Positions 32,781-41,776 of a stretch of 64,000 bases of DNA are shown here, in pieces. The stretch covers positions 35,627 through 99,626 of the forward strand of contig JAHHRF010000001.1 in NCBI GenBank assembly GCA_020025955.1. Direction: 5' to 3'. Position numbers and translations under genes: made by a program. Every line of letters begins with the position of its first letter. The first letter of the stretch is position 1. The notes under the pieces were generated by a model. That model was given only the letters and a program-made list of their open reading frames with translations. It made no database searches and was not told the DNA's origin. Source of the DNA: Sutterella sp. Lineage in GTDB: Bacteria; Pseudomonadota; Gammaproteobacteria; Burkholderiales; Burkholderiaceae_F.

Positions 32781-33419
32781 ATGATTTCTCGTCGTGACCT
32801 TCTCGCCGCGTCTGCCCTCTTGGGCACCTCGAGCTTAAGCTGGGCTGCTACTGACTACAAAGAAGGCAAGCAGTACCTGCGTGTAATGCCCCCGGTGCCG
32901 TCCCAAGGGGACAAGATCGAAGTCGTTGAATTCTTCGCCTACACCTGCTCGCACTGCTATCAGTACGCGCCGATGTTCCATGAATGGGAAAAGACCGCGC
33001 CGGCCGACGTCGTCGTGCGTCGTTGCCCCGTCGCCTGGAACCAAGACACGATTCCGTTCGTTAAGGCCTACTACGCATTAGAAGCCTTGGGCGAATTGGA
33101 CCGCTTGGATATGCCCTTCTTTGAAAGCGTCGTCAAGCAGCTCCATCCCTATCACTTAGAGACGGCCGATCAGGACATCCGTGACTTCATGGTGAGCCAC
33201 GGCGTGGACGGCAAGAAGTGGGATGCCACCGTGCGCTCCTTCATGGTCAACATGCGCACCCGTCAGGCCACGCAACTCTGGCAGGCCTATCAGATTGACT
33301 CCACGCCCTCCATCGGGATTGCGGGTCAGTACGTGACGGGGCCCGCCTTTGTGGGCTCGCGCAAGGCCACGGCCGGTGCCATCGACTACGTCATTGACTT
33401 GGTTCGTAAGCAACGCTAA
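32781..33419 (+). CDS. dsbA: Periplasmic thiol:disulfide interchange protein DsbA
   Basis: 212 residues. A signal peptide with an N-terminal SRRD pair ends around AWA (residue 22-23). The active site is CSHC (residues 56-59) rather than the usual CPHC, with the downstream cis-proline in STPSIG near residue 175. It oxidises cysteine pairs in secreted proteins. It is last in the argS operon and is followed by a clear terminator. The serine in the dipeptide between the cysteines should lower the oxidising power compared with E. coli DsbA, by analogy with mutant studies. Confidence 0.93.
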   Translation: MISRRDLLAASALLGTSSLSWAATDYKEGKQYLRVMPPVPSQGDKIEVVEFFAYTCSHCYQYAPMFHEWEKTAPADVVVRRCPVAWNQDTIPFVKAYYALEALGELDRLDMPFFESVVKQLHPYHLETADQDIRDFMVSHGVDGKKWDATVRSFMVNMRTRQATQLWQAYQIDSTPSIGIAGQYVTGPAFVGSRKATAGAIDYVIDLVRKQR

Positions 33420-33440
33420 TTCTTGAGTTTGTACTCGCCC

Positions 33441-33475
33441 TGCCCGTCTCAAGCTTGATGCGGGCAGTTTTTCTT
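33441..33475 (+). terminator. Terminator of the argS-SPOR-dsbA operon
   Basis: Stem CTGCCCG/CGGGCAG followed by TTTTTCTTT, 21 bases after the dsbA stop. Confidence 0.85.
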
Positions 33476-33494
33476 TATGGGATGAATACCCCTT

Positions 33495-34265
33495 ATGCTG
33501 AACGTTTTTATTACGGGGGCGTCGTCAGGGATTGGCGAAGCACTGGTTCGTGAATTTGCCGAAAAAGGCGCCAAAATTGGGTTAGTTGCCCGAAATAAAG
33601 AGAAGTTGGACGCAGTGATTGCGTCGCTTCCTGGGGACAAAGCCAACTATTTGGCGATCCCTGCAGACGTCACCGATCGCGACGCCATGATTGACGCCGC
33701 CCAGCGCTTTGAAGCCTTCTCGGGGGGTACCGACATCGTGATTGCGAACGCCGGGATCTCGCACGGCGTGAAGACCGAGTTTTATGAAGACTTGGATACC
33801 TTAGAAGCCGTCTACAAGACCAACGTCTTTTCGATGGCCTACACCTTCCACCCGTTTATTGCCCCGATGAAAGCGCGCGGCCACGGTCAGCTCGTGGGGA
33901 TTGGGTCGGTAGCGGGGATTCGTGGGTTGCCGGGAAGCGAAGCCTATTGCGCCAGCAAGTCTGCCGTCATTACGTATTGCGAAAGCTTACGTGTGGAATT
34001 GAAGAAAGTGGGGCTCTTGGTCCAGACCATGAACCCGGGCTTTGTGCGTACGCCTTTGACCGCCAAAAACCCCTACAAGATGCCCTTTATTCTCAATCCT
34101 GAAGAGTTTGCGCACTTGTGTGTGAAGGCGATTTTGGCCAAGAAAACCTATTGCGTCTTCCCGTGGCAGATGGGCGTCTTAGCGAAGATCTTGCGCTTAA
34201 TTCCCAATGCCCTCTTTGATCGCATTTTGGCTAAGCGTAAGCAAAAGCCGCGCTTAAACCATTAA
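33495..34265 (+). CDS. Short-chain dehydrogenase/reductase, substrate unknown
   Basis: 256 residues with a Rossmann fold: cofactor motif TGASSGIGE (residues 7-15), the NAG motif in IANAGIS near residue 91, the catalytic serine in GIGSVAG near residue 138, and YCASK near residue 155. It is a classical cytoplasmic SDR. The C-terminal residues are basic (KRKQKPRLNH). It starts 20 bases after the terminator of the dsbA operon, and its stop overlaps the convergent recQ stop by four bases. The substrate cannot be told from sequence. Confidence 0.88.
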   Translation: MLNVFITGASSGIGEALVREFAEKGAKIGLVARNKEKLDAVIASLPGDKANYLAIPADVTDRDAMIDAAQRFEAFSGGTDIVIANAGISHGVKTEFYEDLDTLEAVYKTNVFSMAYTFHPFIAPMKARGHGQLVGIGSVAGIRGLPGSEAYCASKSAVITYCESLRVELKKVGLLVQTMNPGFVRTPLTAKNPYKMPFILNPEEFAHLCVKAILAKKTYCVFPWQMGVLAKILRLIPNALFDRILAKRKQKPRLNH

Positions 34266-36082
34266 GGCTCCAGGGCGTCTTCTCGAACGAGGCGTAACAC
34301 CTCATCGCCATAGTTTTCGAGTTTCTTGGCGCCCACGCCATTGATGGTACTCAGTGCCGTCAACGTTTCGGGGCGCGCCTGGGCAATCTCGGCCAACGTT
34401 TGATTGGTAAAGATCATGTAGGGCTGCTTTTTGCCAATACGCGCCACCACCCCTCGCCACTGGCGAAGGCTTTCATATAGACGGCGATCCTCACTATTGA
34501 GGCTCGTCGTATCCATCTGGCGCTTCTCTTCTCGAAGCGTCGTTTCGTTTCGGCTCGCGCGAATGGTGACGGGGAGCTCGTCACGGAGCAGCGCATTGGT
34601 TTTAGCGGTCAAGCGTAAGCTCATCGTGGCGGCGTCTACCGTGAGCACCTCCAGGCCAATGAGCTTTCGCACGAGACGGCGCCACCGGGTCGCGTCCCAG
34701 TGCGAGCCAATCCCAAAGGTACTCACCTGATCGTGCCCCAAGTCTTTGACTTTCTTGGTGGCTTTGCCCATCAAGACGTCAATCACTTGCGTAGCGCCAA
34801 AGCCGTAACCGGACTTCTCCTCCAAGCGATAGACCGCGCTCACGAGCATTTTCGCCTCCCTCAGGGCGTCGACCACCTTCGGGGGCGCCAAACAGTTGTC
34901 ACAGTGTCGACAGGGCTCACAATCCTCGCCAAAGTAGCGGAGCAGCGCCTGACGGCGGCACCCCGTCGTATCGGCAATGGCGAGCATTTCCGAAATCTTA
35001 CGGCGTTCCACCGCTTTGTAGTGTTCGCTCGCGTCCCCTTGCTCGGCAAAGAAAAAGCGCCCTGACACGTCACTTAAGCCAAAGGCCATCCACGCGTCCG
35101 CTAATTCCCCATCGCGCCCCGCACGACCCACTTCCTGCATGTAGCTCTCGGGGCTTTTCGGTAAATCCGCATGCACCACAAAGCGCACATTGGGTTTATC
35201 AATCCCCATCCCGAAGGCGATGGTCGCCACCATCACGATACCTTCTTCACGCAAAAAGAGCGCTTGATGCTTGGCGCGGGTTTCCGCCGTGTGCCCCGCA
35301 TGGTAAGGGAGCGCACGAATGCCGTTATCCACCAAGTATTCGGCTAACTCGTCGGCCTTACGGCGCGAGAGACAATACACAATCCCGCAGTCCCCCAAAT
35401 GCTCCGTTTTAATGAAGTCGAGCAACTGGTGCTTAAAGTTTTTCTTCTCTAAGACGCGGTAAAAGAGGTTGGGGCGGTCAAAGCTCGCAATAAAGCATTC
35501 CGGGTCGACCAAGAGTTTTTCAATGATTTCTTCCTTGGTGCGAGCGTCCGCTGAAGCCGTCACGGCCAAGCGCGGGACATGGGGAAAGGCTTCACGCAAA
35601 GCCCCTAAGGCACCGTACTCTGGACGGAAATCGTGCCCCCATTCGCTCACGCAATGCGCTTCGTCAATTGCAAAAAGGCTCACCCCGACGCGAAGCAACA
35701 AGGCTTGCATCCCAGGGAGCAATAAGCGCTCAGGGGCCACGTACAAAATATCCAAGTCGCCCGCGAGAATCCGATCACGCACCGCCTCGTAGTCGTCCTG
35801 CGTTTGGGTGGAATTCATAAAGGCGGCTTTCACGCCTAATTCTTCCAAGGCGTCCACCTGGTCTTGCATAAGCGCAATCAACGGACTCACCACAACCGTG
35901 AGCCCGGCTTGTAAGAGCGCGGGGATTTGATAGCACAGGCTCTTTCCCCCGCCCGTAGGCATGAGCACAAGGGCATCTTTCCCGCTCAATACGCAATCGA
36001 TGGCTTCTTTTTGAAAACCACGGAATTGGTCATAACCAAAGACCGTCTTTAATGCGGTCGTGGCGCATGAAAAGCGTTTCAC
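34262..36082 (-). CDS. recQ: ATP-dependent DNA helicase RecQ
   Basis: 606 residues from a GTG start. The helicase core shows Walker A TGGGKS (residues 43-48), the DEAH box in FAIDEAHCVSEWGHDFRP near residue 138, and the motif VI region QEVGRAGRDG near residue 317. The RQC zinc site has four cysteines in CRRQ...CEPCRHCDNC near residues 380-400. The RQC winged helix and a C-terminal HRDC domain with INGVGAKKLENYG follow. It unwinds recombination intermediates at stalled forks. It is preceded by tandem terminators that isolate it from sstT. Confidence 0.96.
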   Translation of the reverse strand: MKRFSCATTALKTVFGYDQFRGFQKEAIDCVLSGKDALVLMPTGGGKSLCYQIPALLQAGLTVVVSPLIALMQDQVDALEELGVKAAFMNSTQTQDDYEAVRDRILAGDLDILYVAPERLLLPGMQALLLRVGVSLFAIDEAHCVSEWGHDFRPEYGALGALREAFPHVPRLAVTASADARTKEEIIEKLLVDPECFIASFDRPNLFYRVLEKKNFKHQLLDFIKTEHLGDCGIVYCLSRRKADELAEYLVDNGIRALPYHAGHTAETRAKHQALFLREEGIVMVATIAFGMGIDKPNVRFVVHADLPKSPESYMQEVGRAGRDGELADAWMAFGLSDVSGRFFFAEQGDASEHYKAVERRKISEMLAIADTTGCRRQALLRYFGEDCEPCRHCDNCLAPPKVVDALREAKMLVSAVYRLEEKSGYGFGATQVIDVLMGKATKKVKDLGHDQVSTFGIGSHWDATRWRRLVRKLIGLEVLTVDAATMSLRLTAKTNALLRDELPVTIRASRNETTLREEKRQMDTTSLNSEDRRLYESLRQWRGVVARIGKKQPYMIFTNQTLAEIAQARPETLTALSTINGVGAKKLENYGDEVLRLVREDALEP

Positions 36083-36113
36083 AATGAGTGCCTTTTGTTG
36101 GGGGGAAGAGGGA

Positions 36114-36154
36114 AAAAACGAAAAAACGACGCCCTAATTCGTTAGGGAGTCGTT
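36114..36154 (-). terminator. Second terminator between sstT and recQ
   Basis: Minus-strand stem AACGAC-TCCCTAA with a CGAA loop and matching arm at 36125-36154, followed by TTTTTTCGTTTTTT. It lies 37 bases before the recQ start. Confidence 0.8.
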
Positions 36155-36180
36155 CTTTATTGTAGCGGGCGAAACCAAAG

Positions 36181-36217
36181 AAAAGCGCCTTCGGGGATCG
36201 AGTCCGAAGGCGCTTTT
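36181..36217 (-). terminator. sstT terminator
   Basis: A 14-bp perfect stem (AAAAGCGCCTTCGG and complement) with a 9-base loop, 29 bases after the sstT stop. The 3' arm ends in TTTT and is followed by CTTTGG. Confidence 0.85.
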
Positions 36218-36245
36218 GGGAGCTTAGGCAAGCTGGAATCGTTTA

Positions 36246-37469
36246 TTACTTACCGAGACGTTCGGCACGTTGGCAAGCAGCGATTGTAAAGAGGGCATCG
36301 CTCGAGGAGTTGAGGGCCGTTTCAGCCGAGTCCTGGAGCACACCGATGATGAAGCCGACGGCAACGACCTGAAGCGCCGTGCCCTGGTCAATCCCAAAGA
36401 GGCCGCAGGCCAAGGGGATCAACATCAAGGAACCACCCGGAACGCCGGAGGCACCGCAAGCACAGATCGACGCAACGAAGGAGAGGAGCACAGCCGTACC
36501 CAAGTCAGGATGGATACCGAGCGTGTAAGCTGCCGAGAGCGTCAACACCGTAATCGTAATGGCAGCACCACCCATGTTGATCGCACCACCCACGGGGATG
36601 GAGATCGAGTACGTGGATTCGGGCAAGCCGAGACGACGACAGATTTCTAAGTTAACCGGAATGTTAGCGGCGGAGGAGCGCGTGAAGAACGCGTTCACAC
36701 CGGATTCACGCAACGTCATCCAAACGAGCGGGAACGGGTTCTTGTGCGTCATGACAGCAACCATCAAGGGGTTGACAATCAAGGCCACCACAAGGAACGA
36801 ACCCATGAGCACAGCGAGGAGCTCAAGGTAGCTCTGGAAGACCTGAATCCCCGTCGTCGCGAACGTCTGAGACACCAAGCCGAAAATACCGACCGGGGCA
36901 AAGCGGATCACGAGGCGGACCACGAATTCAACACCCTTGGCGACGTCAGAGAGGACTTCGCGCGTGGCGTCGCCGCTATGACGAAGCACCATGCCCATGG
37001 CGATAGCCCAGGCCAAGATGCCGATGTAGTTACCGTTGGCAATCGCGTGAACGGGATTGTCAACGACGTTGAGCACAACGTTGCCCAACACGTCCGAGAC
37101 ATAGCTCGGGGCGGCGGCCACGTCGGGCTTAGCCGCTAAGATGAGTTCCGTCGGGAACATGAAGCTAGCAGCCACAGCCACCAATGCGGACAAGAAGGTC
37201 GCAATGAGGTACATGGCCAAAATGGGCTTCATGTGGACGTCTTCAGAACCGAGGTCCTGGTTAGCAATGGAGCTCATCACCAACACGAAGACCAAAACCG
37301 GTGCTACGGCCTTCAAGGCGGTCACGAAGACCTTACCCAAAAAGCCCGCCGATTCCGCAGCGCCCGGGGCCAAATAGGCAAACCCAACGCCAAGAATCAA
37401 CGCGATCAAAATTTGTTTGACAAGCGAAGCCTGTAAGAACGGCATCGCAAACTTAAATACTCTTTTCAT
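36246..37469 (-). CDS. sstT: Serine/threonine:Na+ symporter SstT
   Basis: 407 residues from the ATG at 37469, preceded by GAGGGT. The frame is open 12 codons further, but the SstT N-terminus (SLVKQILIALILGVG) fits this start. It belongs to the dicarboxylate/amino acid:cation symporter (GltP) fold, with several membrane helices, the serine-rich re-entrant loop TRSSAANIPVN near residue 270, and the NMGGAAI motif near residue 305. The close match to SstT in the first 70 residues argues for serine/threonine rather than glutamate. A perfect FNR-type box lies about 200 bases upstream. Confidence 0.9.
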   Translation of the reverse strand: MKRVFKFAMPFLQASLVKQILIALILGVGFAYLAPGAAESAGFLGKVFVTALKAVAPVLVFVLVMSSIANQDLGSEDVHMKPILAMYLIATFLSALVAVAASFMFPTELILAAKPDVAAAPSYVSDVLGNVVLNVVDNPVHAIANGNYIGILAWAIAMGMVLRHSGDATREVLSDVAKGVEFVVRLVIRFAPVGIFGLVSQTFATTGIQVFQSYLELLAVLMGSFLVVALIVNPLMVAVMTHKNPFPLVWMTLRESGVNAFFTRSSAANIPVNLEICRRLGLPESTYSISIPVGGAINMGGAAITITVLTLSAAYTLGIHPDLGTAVLLSFVASICACGASGVPGGSLMLIPLACGLFGIDQGTALQVVAVGFIIGVLQDSAETALNSSSDALFTIAACQRAERLGK

Positions 37470-37815
37470 TTTTATACCCTCATATGACGCTTGCCTAAGT
37501 GTCATTGATTGAAATCGGTTTATTCACCGATCGTTAAGAGCGGTTTGGAAACGTGAAGTTTTGTAAACCTGAGTAAACCTTACCAAACCAACGCGCTTCG
37601 ATTCGCCCTGAGTCAGAACAAAACCACCCTATTTGCGGGAGGGTCTGAAAAGACTTCATTAATGTTTGATAAGAATCAATAGAGTTAGGCGGGTGCGCCT
37701 TACGCGTAATCCCTAGGTTTGCAAGCCTCTGAACGGCTTTTCTTCTTTGCCTAATCGAAGCAAAGTCTCTAATATTGAAACACTCCTACCATTCTTTACT
37801 GCGCGCTTTTTACCT
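37470..37815. other. Regulatory gap between divergent sstT and MFS genes
   Basis: These 346 bases hold no gene. They include an 18-bp inverted repeat ATCGGT-N6-ACCGAT (37514-37531) about 45 bases before sstT, a repeated TAAACC motif near 37565-37580, an FNR-like box (37666-37679), and a small AGGCG/CGCCT repeat at about 37688-37701. No confident promoter was found for either gene. Confidence 0.5.
37666..37679. promoter_or_regulatory. FNR/Anr-type box
   Basis: TTGAT-AAGA-ATCAA is an exact match to the TTGAT-N4-ATCAA consensus of the FNR/Anr family. Its centre is 150 bases upstream of the MFS start and about 203 bases upstream of the sstT start. A CGTAAT element about 35 bases to its right could be a -10 for the MFS gene at the activating distance. 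Confidence 0.5.
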
Positions 37816-39015
37816 ATGTCTCGTCAACCCGCCATCGGCTTTGTGCTCGCTTGCATCTTTTTAGATGCACTGGGCATCGGCTTGATCATTCCGGTCTTAC
37901 CGGCTTTGATCGGCACGTTGGCCGATAGCCCTGCCGCACAGACGACTTGGTACGGAGCCATTATGCTCAGTTACGGGCTCATGCAGTTTATGTTCTCCCC
38001 CATGCTGGGCGCCCTCTCCGATCGCGTGGGTCGACGCCCCGTGCTCCTTTGCGGTATTTTGGGGCTCGGTTTAATGATGGTGGTGCCCGCCTTTACGGAG
38101 TCCCTCTGGTGGCTCTTAGCGTCTCGCATGCTGGGCGGCATGATGAGTTCCAACATTGCGGTGGCGCAAGCCTACATTGCGGATGTGACCTCTGCCGAAA
38201 AGCGCCTTTCTTCCTTTGGGAAAATTGGGGCCATTTTCGGGATTGCCTTTGTGCTCGGGCCCGCCCTCGGTGGGGTACTGGGTCAGTACGACATTCGACT
38301 CCCCTTCATGGTGGCGAGCGCCGTTTGCTTGCTTAATTTCGCTTACGGCCTCTTTGGGCTCCCGGAGAGTCTCCCCAATGCCTCCCTCAAGCAGTTCCGC
38401 TTGGTTTTTACCAATCCCTTCCGAGCGATTGCCCGTTTAGCCAAACAAGCGCACCTGCAGCCCATTCTCCTCATTAGCGTGCTCTACACCTTAGGGCAAG
38501 GCTTAATGCAGACGACCTGGGCCCTCTATACCCAACATCGCTATGGCTGGACGCCCCTTTACATTGGGTTGTCCATCTTTGGCTTGGGGCTCTGTATTAG
38601 CCTCATTCAAGGGGTGGCACTGCCTCGCCTTTGCAAACACTTTGAAGCCCGTGCCCTCATGATCATGGGGCTAGGGGTGGGGACCTGCGCCATGGGCATG
38701 ATTGCGCTCTCCCCCTGGGGGTGGTTAAGTATGGCCATGAATTGCGTCTTAGCCGCCATGGGGATTGTGGGCCCCGCGGTGCAAGGCGTCATCTCACGCC
38801 ATTCCGCTGCCGACATGCAAGGGATGAATTTGGGTGCCATGAGTTCGTTGGGAAGTTTCACGGGGGCGATTTCGCCTTTAATTGGGACGCCCTTAATGGT
38901 GATCACGACGGCGCATGCCGACCAACCCGCGCTCGTAGGCGCCCCCTACTTCTTGTCGGCTACCCTTTTAGCCATTGCGCTTTATTTAGCCTGGCGACTC
39001 CCCGCCAAGGTTTAA
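37816..39015 (+). CDS. MFS exporter, TetA/MdtG-like
   Basis: About 399 residues from the ATG at 37816; upstream in-frame starts exist and no start has a good ribosome-binding site. Twelve membrane segments are expected. The MFS motif A GALSDRVGRRPVL lies near residue 65, and the drug-export motif C region FVLGPALGGVLG lies near residue 135. The sequence resembles the TetA class of drug:H+ antiporters in general layout, but tetracycline transport cannot be assigned. It is monocistronic and convergent with the por operon, with a shared terminator. Confidence 0.85.
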   Translation: MSRQPAIGFVLACIFLDALGIGLIIPVLPALIGTLADSPAAQTTWYGAIMLSYGLMQFMFSPMLGALSDRVGRRPVLLCGILGLGLMMVVPAFTESLWWLLASRMLGGMMSSNIAVAQAYIADVTSAEKRLSSFGKIGAIFGIAFVLGPALGGVLGQYDIRLPFMVASAVCLLNFAYGLFGLPESLPNASLKQFRLVFTNPFRAIARLAKQAHLQPILLISVLYTLGQGLMQTTWALYTQHRYGWTPLYIGLSIFGLGLCISLIQGVALPRLCKHFEARALMIMGLGVGTCAMGMIALSPWGWLSMAMNCVLAAMGIVGPAVQGVISRHSAADMQGMNLGAMSSLGSFTGAISPLIGTPLMVITTAHADQPALVGAPYFLSATLLAIALYLAWRLPAKV

Positions 39016-39026
39016 AGAGAAAAAAA

Positions 39027-39057
39027 GCGGACTGCTTCGTCACAGAAGTCAGTCCGC
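39027..39057. terminator. Bidirectional terminator, MFS gene / por operon
   Basis: Stem GCGGACTG/CAGTCCGC, extended by CTTC/GAAG. On the minus strand it is followed by TTTTTTTCTCTTT, so it mainly ends the por operon. Confidence 0.85.
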
Positions 39058-39080
39058 TCATTTTGTGGGCTAACGAAAAC

Positions 39081-40700
39081 TTAAATGTCTTCGTTCACCA
39101 TTTCAATGGCACCGCAAGGACATTCCGTCACGCAGATCCCACAGCCCTTGCAATAGTCGTAATTGATTTCGAACTTCTTGCCAGGGCCCAATTTGATAAT
39201 CGCGTTATCCGGGCACACGCCATAGCAGTTATCGCATTCAAAGCAATTCCCGCAGCTCATGCAACGACGCGCTTCAAAAAGGGCATTGTCTTCATCCAAC
39301 CCTAAGACCACTTCGTCAAAGGTCGTCTGACGACGCACCAAGTCAAGGTGGGCACGCACCGTCTTGGGAGCATCGGCGTAGTACCACGTATTCAAGCGCT
39401 CAGCCGTGGCTAACGGCAAGGCCTTCACGGGCTTGGGGTCTTCCCCCTTCAAGAACGCATTGATGGCGCGCGCAGCACGCTTACCGTGACCAATGGCGGC
39501 GGTGACGTTACGATCCCCCGGGATCATATCGCCCCCGGCGTAGATGCCCGGCACCGACGTACGACCAAATTCGTCCGTGACAACCGACCCATTTTCAATG
39601 GTTAAATCGGTCATTTTGTCTAAGAAGCCCAAATTCGTCTGCTGACCCAAGGCTAAGACCACGCTGTCAGCGCCCACGGTTTCAAATTCCCCGGTGGGCT
39701 GCGGACGACCGTCTTCGTCTAAGACCATCTTTTCGATGCGAATTTCCCCGTCACCGGCTTCCTTGATGGTGGAGAGCCACTTCATGGAGACGCCTTCCTC
39801 TAAGGCTTCTTCAATTTCAAAGGCGTGCGCCGGGGCGCGATCGCGCGTACGACGGTAAACCACTAACGGTTCTGCCCCCATACGCTTGGCGGTACGCGCC
39901 ACGTCAATGGCGGTGTTCCCTGCCCCGTAGACCACAACACGACGCCCTAAGAGGGGTTCTTCTTCGCCTTCCATGCTACGAAGCACAGAGACCGCATCGA
40001 GAATGCGAGCGGAGTCCCCGGCCGGAATGTAGGCGCGACGGGCTAAGCTTGCCCCCACCCCTAAGAAGACGGCGTCATAGCCCTTCATTTCTTCGGTTAA
40101 GTCGGTGACTTCGTGGTTGAGCTTTAACTCCACCCCTAAGTCGAGGATGCGTTGGATTTCCGCGTCCAAAATCTCACGCGGTAAACGGTACTTCGGGATG
40201 CCGTAGCGCATCATACCGCCCGCGGCCTCCGCGCTTTCGACCACCGTCACACTGTGACCCATACGAGCTAAGTGGTATGCCGCAGAGAGCCCAGCGGGCC
40301 CCGAGCCAATCACTAAGACGCGCTTCCCAGAAGGAAATTCCGACTTACGAAAGGCCCAGCCCTGCGTTAAGGCGTTATCGCCCAGGAAGCGTTCCACGGC
40401 ATTAATCCCGACGGAATCATCCACTTCAGCACGGTTACAGGCCGATTCGCACGTGTGATAGCACACACGCCCCATCGTCGCGGGGAAGGGGTTTTCTTCC
40501 ACAATCGTTTCCCATGCTTTTTGGTAGTCGCCACTTTCCGCATGGTAGAGCCAAGCCTGGCACTGTTCACCGGCCGGGCACTTCGCGTTACAGGGCGGCA
40601 AACGATTCACGTAGGTCGGCTTCAAGGTGCGCCACGAACCCGTTTTGTTGGCTAATGACGTGCCCACGTCCAGCGTGATGGCAAACGGTTTTTCACTCAC
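39081..40700 (-). CDS. NAD(P)H-linked FAD oxidoreductase fused to a 2x[4Fe-4S] ferredoxin (POR delta)
   Basis: 539 residues from the GTG at 40700; an ATG two codons earlier lies directly against AGGAG, too close to use it. The N-terminal GltD-like region has four cysteines (PPCNAKCPAGEQCQA, then VCYHTCESACNR) for Fe-S clusters. An FAD site GSGPAGLSAAYHLA near residue 130 and an NAD(P) site GAGNTAIDVA near residue 265 follow. The C-terminal 60 residues are a ferredoxin with CMSCGNCFECDNCYGVCP and CKGCGICVTECPCG. It probably passes electrons from the 2-oxoacid oxidoreductase to NAD(P)+, or the reverse. It follows porB by 13 bases. Confidence 0.88.
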   Translation of the reverse strand: MSEKPFAITLDVGTSLANKTGSWRTLKPTYVNRLPPCNAKCPAGEQCQAWLYHAESGDYQKAWETIVEENPFPATMGRVCYHTCESACNRAEVDDSVGINAVERFLGDNALTQGWAFRKSEFPSGKRVLVIGSGPAGLSAAYHLARMGHSVTVVESAEAAGGMMRYGIPKYRLPREILDAEIQRILDLGVELKLNHEVTDLTEEMKGYDAVFLGVGASLARRAYIPAGDSARILDAVSVLRSMEGEEEPLLGRRVVVYGAGNTAIDVARTAKRMGAEPLVVYRRTRDRAPAHAFEIEEALEEGVSMKWLSTIKEAGDGEIRIEKMVLDEDGRPQPTGEFETVGADSVVLALGQQTNLGFLDKMTDLTIENGSVVTDEFGRTSVPGIYAGGDMIPGDRNVTAAIGHGKRAARAINAFLKGEDPKPVKALPLATAERLNTWYYADAPKTVRAHLDLVRRQTTFDEVVLGLDEDNALFEARRCMSCGNCFECDNCYGVCPDNAIIKLGPGKKFEINYDYCKGCGICVTECPCGAIEMVNEDI

Positions 40701-40713
40701 AGTCATCTCCTAA

Positions 40714-41775
40714 TTAGTAAAAACGGGCACGGACGTCCGCCTGAGCGGCGACGGGGTTAATGTCATCCGTACTCTCGGGGTCGAGTAAGCCGTACTGTTC
40801 GATATTGCGGTCGGCCATGGCCTGAATGCGAGCCACGACCTCGGGGTTACCCTTCTTACCGAACAAGTGCGCAAAGCGCTTCTGCGGCTTCAGATACGCT
40901 TCCACAGGCGCCGGACGGCGAATCTTACTGACCCCCGTCACACGACCGTATTCCGCTTCAAAGACAGGGAAGATCCCCGTTTGCTGAGCCAAGCGCGCCA
41001 TCGTCACGGTCTGCGAGGAATGTACCCCCCAGCCCAAAGGACAAGGCACAAAGACGTGCAGGTAGCGAGCGCCACGGAAGGTCATTGCCTTCTGGACCTT
41101 GCGCTCTAAGTCGCGCAAATCCGCCACCGTGGCCGTAGCCACGTAGGGAATGCCATGCGCCATGGCGATCAAGGGCACGTTTTTCCCCTGACCCCATTGG
41201 TTACCAGGCTGCTCACCGATGGGCATCGTCGTGGCCGTACGGGCCGCAGGCGGCGTAGCCGACGAGCGTTGCACCCCCGTATTCATATAGGCTTCGTTGT
41301 CGTAGCAGATGTAGAGCACATCGTCGTTACGCTCAAACATCCCCGAGAGGCACCCAAAGCCAATATCGGTCGTGCCCCCGTCACCGCCTTGAGCGATCAC
41401 GCGCGTGGGCTCACGCCCTTCACGCTTGGCACGCGCACGAAAGGCTGCCGCCATCCCGGTGGCCACCGCAGCGGTGTTCCCGAACAAGGAATGGAACCAC
41501 GGCAACTGCCAACTCGTTTCCGGGTACGGGGTGGAGAACACCTCTAAGCAACCCGTGGCGTTAGCGGCCGCCAAATTATTGTTCGTGGCGCGCATCGCGG
41601 CGTCCACGGCATAACGAGCCCCTAAGGCTTCACCACAGCCCTGACAGGCACGGTGACCCGAATTCAAGGAATTCGTACGGTTCATCTGCGCCTGGAGCGA
41701 ACGCTCATTGGCCTCTAATAAGCGGTTACCGACCGTGAAGGTGCCCGTTTGATAAAAGTGAATCACTTCCGACAT
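40714..41775 (-). CDS. porB: 2-oxoacid:ferredoxin oxidoreductase beta subunit (thiamine diphosphate binding)
   Basis: 353 residues from the ATG at 41775 with GAGGAG upstream. The Fe-S ligand motif ACQGCGEALG lies near residue 43. The thiamine diphosphate/Mg signature runs from GGDGGTTDIGFG near residue 125 to DNEAYMNTG near residue 152. It holds the catalytic cofactor for oxidative decarboxylation of a 2-oxoacid to acyl-CoA. Pyruvate is the most likely substrate by overall likeness, but phenylglyoxylate or another 2-oxoacid cannot be excluded. It starts one base after porA ends. Confidence 0.88.
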   Translation of the reverse strand: MSEVIHFYQTGTFTVGNRLLEANERSLQAQMNRTNSLNSGHRACQGCGEALGARYAVDAAMRATNNNLAAANATGCLEVFSTPYPETSWQLPWFHSLFGNTAAVATGMAAAFRARAKREGREPTRVIAQGGDGGTTDIGFGCLSGMFERNDDVLYICYDNEAYMNTGVQRSSATPPAARTATTMPIGEQPGNQWGQGKNVPLIAMAHGIPYVATATVADLRDLERKVQKAMTFRGARYLHVFVPCPLGWGVHSSQTVTMARLAQQTGIFPVFEAEYGRVTGVSKIRRPAPVEAYLKPQKRFAHLFGKKGNPEVVARIQAMADRNIEQYGLLDPESTDDINPVAAQADVRARFY

Positions 41776-41776
41776 C

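Noticed and set aside
37816..39015. Tetracycline resistance gene tetA
   Set aside because: The general MFS drug-exporter layout is shared by many chromosomal transporters. There is no adjacent tetR and no mobile element, so specific resistance cannot be claimed.
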